16,930 nucleotides of DNA from an uncultured Collinsella sp. (GTDB lineage Bacteria; Actinomycetota; Coriobacteriia; Coriobacteriales; Coriobacteriaceae). The position numbers and the translations under genes are program-made. The stretch is taken from positions 1 to 16,930 of the forward strand of contig CAUCKA010000027.1 of the NCBI GenBank assembly GCA_958443265.1. The letters run 5' to 3'. Shown in pieces: positions 12,773-16,930 of this stretch (positions are counted from its first letter, which is position 1; each line of letters begins with the position of its first letter). The notes under the pieces are model-generated. The model was given only the letters and a program-made list of their open reading frames with translations, was not told the origin of the DNA and did no database searches.

Positions 12773-12809
12773 AAGTAGCTAAAAAAGCCCCGTCCCAAAT
12801 GAGCTACTT
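12773..12809 (-). terminator. Possible terminator of the 64-residue gene
   Basis: AAGTAGCT (12773-12780) and AGCTACTT (12802-12809) form an 8-bp inverted repeat around a 21-base centre. On the minus strand the centre ends GGGGCTTTTTT, and the repeat overlaps the TAA stop at 12808-12810. The structure is weak for a terminator. The rest of 12669-12772 holds no gene that I can see. Confidence 0.4.
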
Positions 12810-13002
12810 AGCGCCAGGGGTCGGCTTCGAAGAGGGGCTCGCGCTCGGGGCGGCGATCGCTGTAGGGATCGTAGCCGTCGTCGTCCTCGTTCTCGGCGCG
12901 GATATAGGGGTCGCGCGGCTTGGGTGCCGGCTTAGGCGCAGACTTGGGTGCGGCGGGTGCGGCATCGGTCGCCGACGTGTTCGTCTTGTTCTTGTCTGTC
13001 AT
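12808..13002 (-). CDS. Small disordered protein, unknown function
   Basis: A 64-residue protein of low complexity. The first half is a spacer rich in Ala, Pro and Lys (APAAPKSAPKPAPKPRDP). The second half is acidic and aromatic (DPYIRAENEDDDGYDPYSDR, then EPLFEADPWR), and looks more constrained than the first. No membrane segment, signal peptide or metal site is present. Two ATGs are available. The one at 13002 has a perfect AAGGAG 8 nt upstream, and that AAGGAG lies inside the longer reading from 13020, so the shorter form is preferred. It lies on the same strand as clpB, beyond the clpB terminator, and only ~50 bases separate that hairpin from its start. Read-through from clpB is the likeliest source of its mRNA. 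The strong ribosome-binding site and clean ending support a real gene. Confidence 0.7.
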   Translation of the reverse strand: MTDKNKTNTSATDAAPAAPKSAPKPAPKPRDPYIRAENEDDDGYDPYSDRRPEREPLFEADPWR

Positions 13003-13052
13003 CTGCGCATCTCCTTGCATCGCATCCGTTCAACACCATCGATTGTCGCACG

Positions 13053-13089
13053 AAAAAGGGCGGCGGACCCAATCGGATCCGCCGCCCTT
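13053..13089 (-). terminator. Intrinsic terminator of clpB
   Basis: A perfect 12-bp GC-rich stem pairs 13056-13067 with 13078-13089 around a 10-nt loop. On the minus strand it is followed by TTTTT (13053-13057, partly the end of the stem). It lies 42 bases past the clpB stop codon. Confidence 0.88.
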
Positions 13090-13131
13090 GGCGTTTTGCG
13101 ATGATGGGCGGTTTTAAAGCCGGCCCAAAAT

Positions 13132-15759
13132 CTACTCGGCGTCGGGGACTTCGTAGGTGGCCGCCGGCGTGTTGTCGCACACGACGGTAAAGCCGCCGTC
13201 CTTGTCGACATCGACCGTCACCTGATCGCCCTCGCGCACCGTGCCGTCGATGATAGCGGCCGCGATGGCATCCACGACCTCGCGCTGGACCAGACGCTTG
13301 AGCGGACGGGCACCAAAGACCGGGTCCAGGCCGCCCACGGCGAGCATCTGCTTGGCCGCCGGGGTGATGGCAAGCGTCATGCGCTCCTTGGCCAGGCGCG
13401 CGCGGACGTTGGCAAGCTGGATATCGACGATCTTCTCGATCTGCGCCATGCCGAGCGGATGGAACACCACGATATCGTCGATACGGTTGAGGAACTCGGG
13501 GCGGAAGGTCTGAGCCATGGCGGCGTCAACCTGATGGCGCATCTCCCCCTCGTCCTTACCGGACAGATCGGCGATGGCCTTGGAGCCCACGTTGGACGTC
13601 ATGATGATAATCGTGTTCTTGAAGGACACCTGGCGACCCTGGCCATCGGTCAGACGGCCGTCGTCAAGCACCTGCAACAGCACGTTAAAGACATCCGGAT
13701 GAGCCTTCTCCATCTCGTCGAGCAAGATCACGGAGTACGGACGACGGCGCACGGCCTCGGTAAGCTGGCCGCCCTCGTCGTAACCCACGTATCCCGGGGG
13801 CGCACCGATCAGACGCTGGACGCTGAACTTCTCCATGTACTCGGACATGTCGATACGCACGAGCGCGCGCTCGTCATCGAACAGGCACTCGGCCAGCGCC
13901 TTGGCGAGCTCGGTCTTGCCTACACCGGTGGGGCCCAGGAAGAAGAAGCTGCCGATGGGCTTGTCCGGATCGGAGAGGCCCGCACGGCTGCGGCGCACGG
14001 CCGCGGCCACAGCGGAGACCGCCTCATCCTGACCGATAACGCGCTTATGCAGCTCGCCCTCCAGGCCCTTGAGCTTGTCGAGCTCGCCCTGCATCATCTT
14101 GGACACGGGCACGCCGGTCCAGGCGCTCACGACCTCGGCGATCTCGTCGGAGGTTACCTGCTCGTTGAGTCCCTCGCCGTCCTGCTGCTTTTGTGCCTCG
14201 AGCGCAGCCTCGGAATCCTGAATCTGCTGCTGCAGGCCAGGGATCACGGAGTAGCGCAGCTCGGACGCACGGCCCAGGTCGCCGTTGCGCGTCGCGCGCT
14301 CCTCTTCGCTCTTGGCCTCGTCAAGCTGCCCCTTAAGCTCCTGCACGTGGTCGATGGCGTTCTTCTGGTTGAGCCAGCCGGCCTTTTGCACGTTGAGCTT
14401 TTCCTGGACCTCGGCGATCTCCTGGCGCAGGGCCTCCAGACGCTCCTTGGAGGCGTCGTCGGTCTCCTTCATGAGCGCCTGTTCCTCGATCTGCAGCTGG
14501 GTGAGCTGACGCGTGGTGGCGTCAATCTCGACCGGCATGCTGTCGAGCTCCATGCGCAAGCGGCTTGCCGCCTCATCGACCAGGTCGATGGCCTTGTCGG
14601 GCAGGAAGCGGTCGGCGATATAGCGATCGGAGAGGTCGGCAGCTGCCACGAGCGCGCTATCGGTGATATGCACGCCGTGGAAGATCTCGTACTTCTCCTT
14701 GAGGCCACGCAGGATCGAGATGGTGTCCTCGACGGTGGGCTCGGAGACCATCACGGTCTGGAAACGACGGGCGAGTGCCGCGTCCTTCTCGATGTACTTG
14801 CGATACTCGTCGAGCGTAGTCGCGCCGATTGCGTGCAAGTCGCCACGGGCAAGCGCCGGCTTCAGGATGTTGCCGGCGTCCATGGAGCCCTCGGTGGCAC
14901 CCGCGCCCACGATGGTGTGGAGCTCATCGATGAACAGGATGACCTTGCCTTCGGACTTTTGGACTTCCTTGAGCACGGCCTTCAAGCGGTCCTCGAACTC
15001 GCCGCGGTACTTGGCGCCGGCGACCAGCGCGCTCATGTCGAGCTCGATGAGGTCGCGGTCGCGCAGGGTGCTCGGTACGTCGCCGGCCACGATTCGCTGA
15101 GCAATGCCCTCGACGATGGCCGTCTTGCCGACGCCCGGCTCGCCGATAAGCACGGGGTTGTTCTTGGTGCGGCGGGACAGAACCTGAATAGTACGACGGA
15201 TCTCGTCGGTACGGCCGATGACCGGGTCGAGCTTGCCGGCGCGGGCGAGGTCGCAGATGTTGCGACCGTACTGCTCCAAGGCCTCAAACTGGGTCTTGTC
15301 CTCGGCAGACGTCACGCGGTCATCGCCACGCAGTTCCTCGTAGACTTGCTCGATGCGCTCCTTGGTCACGCCGGCGTCGCGCAGCACGCGGCCGGCCTCG
15401 CCCTTGTCCTCGGCAAGTGCCATCAGTAGATGCTCGGTCACTACAAAGCTGTCGCCCATCTTGGTGGCCTTTTTCTCGGCCTTCTCGATGACGCGGACGA
15501 GCTCGTTGGACAGGCCCATCTGCTGACCCTCGCCCGAAACCTTGGGCGCATGGTCGATGGCATCTTGTGTGGAGCGTGCGAGCTGGGCCGGGTCTGCGCC
15601 GATGCGCTCGATGATCACGGAGATATTGCGCTCGCCGGCACCGAGCAGGGCGGACAGCAGGTGAATCGGCTCCACCGCGCCGGCCTGTGCATCGGCAGCT
15701 GTGCTCATGGCGGTCTGCAGCGCCTCGCGCGACGTCATTGCTAGCTTATCGATTCTCAT
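13132..15759 (-). CDS. clpB: ATP-dependent disaggregase ClpB
   Basis: An 875-residue Hsp100 chaperone, which forms a hexamer and pulls polypeptides out of aggregates with DnaK/DnaJ/GrpE. Domains in order: the Clp N domain (about 1-145); NBD1 with Walker A GEPGVGKT (206-213), Walker B VILFIDE (273-279) and arginine finger region ARRFQ (330-334); the coiled-coil M domain (about 405-525), which distinguishes ClpB from ClpA and ClpC; and NBD2 with Walker A GPTGVGKT (609-616), Walker B VILLDE (677-682) and a FRPEFLNRIDDI sensor region. There is no IGF/IGL loop for ClpP binding that I can see, as expected. Length is normal. ATG at 15759 has GAGAGGTG at good spacing. The upstream region shows neither a CIRCE nor a HAIR (HspR) element, so the heat-shock control is not obvious. 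Confidence 0.97.
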   Translation of the reverse strand: MRIDKLAMTSREALQTAMSTAADAQAGAVEPIHLLSALLGAGERNISVIIERIGADPAQLARSTQDAIDHAPKVSGEGQQMGLSNELVRVIEKAEKKATKMGDSFVVTEHLLMALAEDKGEAGRVLRDAGVTKERIEQVYEELRGDDRVTSAEDKTQFEALEQYGRNICDLARAGKLDPVIGRTDEIRRTIQVLSRRTKNNPVLIGEPGVGKTAIVEGIAQRIVAGDVPSTLRDRDLIELDMSALVAGAKYRGEFEDRLKAVLKEVQKSEGKVILFIDELHTIVGAGATEGSMDAGNILKPALARGDLHAIGATTLDEYRKYIEKDAALARRFQTVMVSEPTVEDTISILRGLKEKYEIFHGVHITDSALVAAADLSDRYIADRFLPDKAIDLVDEAASRLRMELDSMPVEIDATTRQLTQLQIEEQALMKETDDASKERLEALRQEIAEVQEKLNVQKAGWLNQKNAIDHVQELKGQLDEAKSEEERATRNGDLGRASELRYSVIPGLQQQIQDSEAALEAQKQQDGEGLNEQVTSDEIAEVVSAWTGVPVSKMMQGELDKLKGLEGELHKRVIGQDEAVSAVAAAVRRSRAGLSDPDKPIGSFFFLGPTGVGKTELAKALAECLFDDERALVRIDMSEYMEKFSVQRLIGAPPGYVGYDEGGQLTEAVRRRPYSVILLDEMEKAHPDVFNVLLQVLDDGRLTDGQGRQVSFKNTIIIMTSNVGSKAIADLSGKDEGEMRHQVDAAMAQTFRPEFLNRIDDIVVFHPLGMAQIEKIVDIQLANVRARLAKERMTLAITPAAKQMLAVGGLDPVFGARPLKRLVQREVVDAIAAAIIDGTVREGDQVTVDVDKDGGFTVVCDNTPAATYEVPDAE

Positions 15760-15780
15760 GGAATCACCTCTCTTGGGGCG

Positions 15781-15798
15781 GCCGCCCTACGGGGCGGC
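15781..15798 (-). promoter_or_regulatory. Leader hairpin upstream of clpB
   Basis: GCCGCCC (15781-15787) and GGGCGGC (15792-15798) form a 7-bp GC-rich hairpin in the clpB leader, beginning ~22 bases before the start codon and ending just upstream of the ribosome-binding site. An overlapping palindrome, GGGCGGCCGCCC (15776-15787), offers a competing fold. The Shine-Dalgarno sequence itself is not sequestered, so this is not a classic ROSE-type thermometer. Confidence 0.4.
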
Positions 15799-15837
15799 TT
15801 CACGTTGTTCGAGAAGTATTGTTGCCAGCTTTGTACG

Positions 15838-15873
15838 ATCTTATACACAAATCTAAGTCTCTATATATAAGAT
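15838..15873 (-). promoter_or_regulatory. Inverted repeat in the clpB promoter region
   Basis: ATCTTATA (15838-15845) and TATAAGAT (15866-15873) are exact inverted copies separated by 20 bases, 28 bp centre to centre, in an AT-rich segment 80-115 bases before clpB. TATAAG (15840-15845, minus strand) could be the -10 box, with the repeat acting as operator. It matches no stress-regulator site I know. Confidence 0.4.
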
Positions 15874-15941
15874 TTTCTGAGTGATTGAAAGATAGGGACA
15901 GACGCGCTCACCCGCTGCGGCCTCATCCACTTACTATCTAA

Positions 15942-16147
15942 ATCTGTAACATCTAGCGACTGTTTATGGCTCCAGATGTTACAGATCAAGACGAATTGTT
16001 CAGCGGCGCCCGTTTGTCTCAATCTGTAACATCTACTCGGCAAATTAGGGTCTAACTGTTACAGATCGAGACGAACAGAAGACACCCGAATCGAAAATCT
16101 CAATCTGTAACACCAGGCCCACTTTTAGCGGCCAAGATGTTACAAAT
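15942..16147. repeat. Three-unit tandem array of 13-N19-13 palindromes
   Basis: Three hairpin units with arms ATCTGTAACATCT / AGATGTTACAGAT occur at 15942-15986, 16022-16066 and 16103-16147. Each has exactly 13-base arms and a 19-base centre, and the units start 80 and 81 bases apart. The first unit is perfect; the second and third have two to three changes in the arms. Centre sequences differ. The linkers begin with CRAGACRAA and (first two) end near TTTGTCTC or AATCTC, so they are themselves partly inverted. The array fills the gap between the clpB promoter and the terminator of the next gene; no gene is seen in 15874-16158. Confidence 0.85.
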
Positions 16148-16158
16148 CGAGACAAACC

Positions 16159-16197
16159 AAAAACCACCACAAAGGTGCCTGTCCCCTTTGTGGTGGT
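16159..16197 (-). terminator. Intrinsic terminator of the 16206-16916 gene
   Basis: A 13-bp stem (16163-16175 with 16185-16197) with a 9-nt loop is followed on the minus strand by TTTTTGG. It begins 8 bases after the stop codon. The loop and inner stem (GGTGCCTGTCCCC) resemble a dispersed repeat that I recall from Coriobacteriia, so a REP-like sequence may have been recruited as terminator. Confidence 0.85.
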
Positions 16198-16205
16198 CGC
16201 GGTCT

Positions 16206-16916
16206 CTACTCCTTCGCCGAACCCGTACTTCCCGATTCGACGGTCCAGGGCATCTCATCCTCGAACAGCCATGTACGGGCAGACCCACTATCGCGTGCAG
16301 TCTGCGGGTCAGGCAAGCAGGTCTGTTTATAGGCATCTTGGATACACTGACCCATAAAATCGTTGAGCTCGGTCTGGTCGCCCTCCATGACATAGGCGAC
16401 ATCGCCGTCCATGATGTAGATGCCCGGACCCTCATTGCCCTCGTAGCCCGGATCGTACGAGACATCACATAACTTTGCGCCGTTTGCAGTGTCCAGCTCG
16501 ATGGAAGAGTGGCATCCGCCAACCATGTCGTTCGCTTTTGCCCGATAGGACGCATATCCGTACCAACGCTTAAATGTTTTGCCCTTGAGTAGCTCGGACG
16601 CCCTATCGATCAGGCTTGTATCCGTGGTATAGCGCATGGCCCCAAGCTGAATACGCGGATAATTGCTAATACCCAGCACAGCCGGCTGCTCATCAAAATC
16701 AACGGCAATGGTCTCGGGCTTGTCGTCGCCGGTCAGAAGTTCGACAGATTGAGTCACAGGCTTGACCACCGGCTCCGTCACCGCAGCAGGTAGAAATGCC
16801 ATGCCGACAACGCCCGCGCCAACCACGGTAATCGCAAGCGCCAAAACAATCAATCCAATACGGGCAGAACGGCTCACGGCAAAACACCCCACAATGCAAA
16901 CCTTCGCCACCTGCAC
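16206..16916 (-). CDS. Membrane-anchored or secreted protein, unknown function
   Basis: A protein of up to 236 residues within the window. A hydrophobic helix (about 19-44, ARIGLIVLALAITVVGAGVV) after a short basic N terminus marks a signal anchor or signal peptide. The rest should lie outside the membrane. It includes a conserved-looking region (KRWYGYASYRAKANDM, then IELDTANGAKLCDVSYDPGY) and four cysteines that could form disulfides. I recognise no domain. The start is uncertain: GTG at 16916 is the furthest start visible, but the frame has no stop before the window edge. GTG codons at 16892 (AAGG 8 nt upstream) and 16877 give better ribosome-binding spacing and a more usual signal-anchor N terminus (VSRSARIGLIV). 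It is transcribed alone and ends at the terminator at 16159-16197. Confidence 0.75.
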   Translation of the reverse strand: MQVAKVCIVGCFAVSRSARIGLIVLALAITVVGAGVVGMAFLPAAVTEPVVKPVTQSVELLTGDDKPETIAVDFDEQPAVLGISNYPRIQLGAMRYTTDTSLIDRASELLKGKTFKRWYGYASYRAKANDMVGGCHSSIELDTANGAKLCDVSYDPGYEGNEGPGIYIMDGDVAYVMEGDQTELNDFMGQCIQDAYKQTCLPDPQTARDSGSARTWLFEDEMPWTVESGSTGSAKE

Positions 16917-16930
16917 TAATGATACCGCCA

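Noticed and set aside
13459..15429. 656-codon plus-strand frame opposite clpB
   Set aside because: ClpB on the minus strand is full length with all motifs; the plus-strand frame is a shadow.
15942..16147. CRISPR array or tandem tRNA-like genes
   Set aside because: Only three units, each itself an inverted repeat; no cloverleaf, and the 35-base linkers are not unique spacers of CRISPR type.

Overview
The window is most likely from a Collinsella-like member of the Coriobacteriia (Actinomycetota, obligate gut anaerobe). I infer this from the GC-rich coding sequence, a mannose-type PTS ending in a DUF956 gene, a DUF5692 membrane protein, an iron-sulfur-rich flavoprotein of anaerobic type, and several families of short palindromic intergenic repeats. 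The genus is an inference; no 16S or marker gene is present.

Layout. Positions 1-140 hold tRNA-Arg(CCU) on the minus strand, with a hairpin beyond its 3' end. Positions 208-439 hold a regular array of short inverted repeats, then a degenerate REP-like copy that reaches into the next gene. Positions 433-3715 (minus strand) are a mannose/fructose/sorbose-family PTS operon read from right to left: fused IIAB, IIC, IID, a terminator-like hairpin, then DUF956. An AT-rich 320-base region with repeated motifs lies upstream of it, followed by a REP-like element (4040-4110). A hypA gene with a probable TTG start follows (4119-4547), then a large nested inverted repeat (4600-4696).

Positions 4743-9443 form a divergent three-gene module. 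A 925-residue multi-[4Fe-4S] flavoprotein with a GltD-like core is on the minus strand. A TetR-family regulator and a DUF5692 multi-spanning membrane protein are on the plus strand. The intergenic space carries two perfect TetR-style palindromes and a weaker third. This is the best candidate here for an undescribed system: a TetR-controlled electron-transfer or redox module of unknown substrate.

Positions 9686-11173 (plus) encode a single-pass envelope protein. Positions 11247-12599 (minus) encode an AAA/DUF4143 ATPase whose promoter region is a perfect 26-bp inverted repeat with TATAAT in its centre. Positions 12808-13002 encode a 64-residue disordered protein. Positions 13132-15759 encode ClpB. 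Positions 15942-16147 hold a second, unrelated inverted-repeat array with an 80-bp period. Positions 16206-16916 encode a membrane-anchored or secreted protein whose frame is still open at the window edge.

Two themes recur. First, most of the repeat families lie directly 3' of a leftward gene. Second, in two places (IID to DUF956, and clpB to the 64-residue gene) a strong terminator-like hairpin separates a large gene from a small downstream one, which suggests attenuated read-through.
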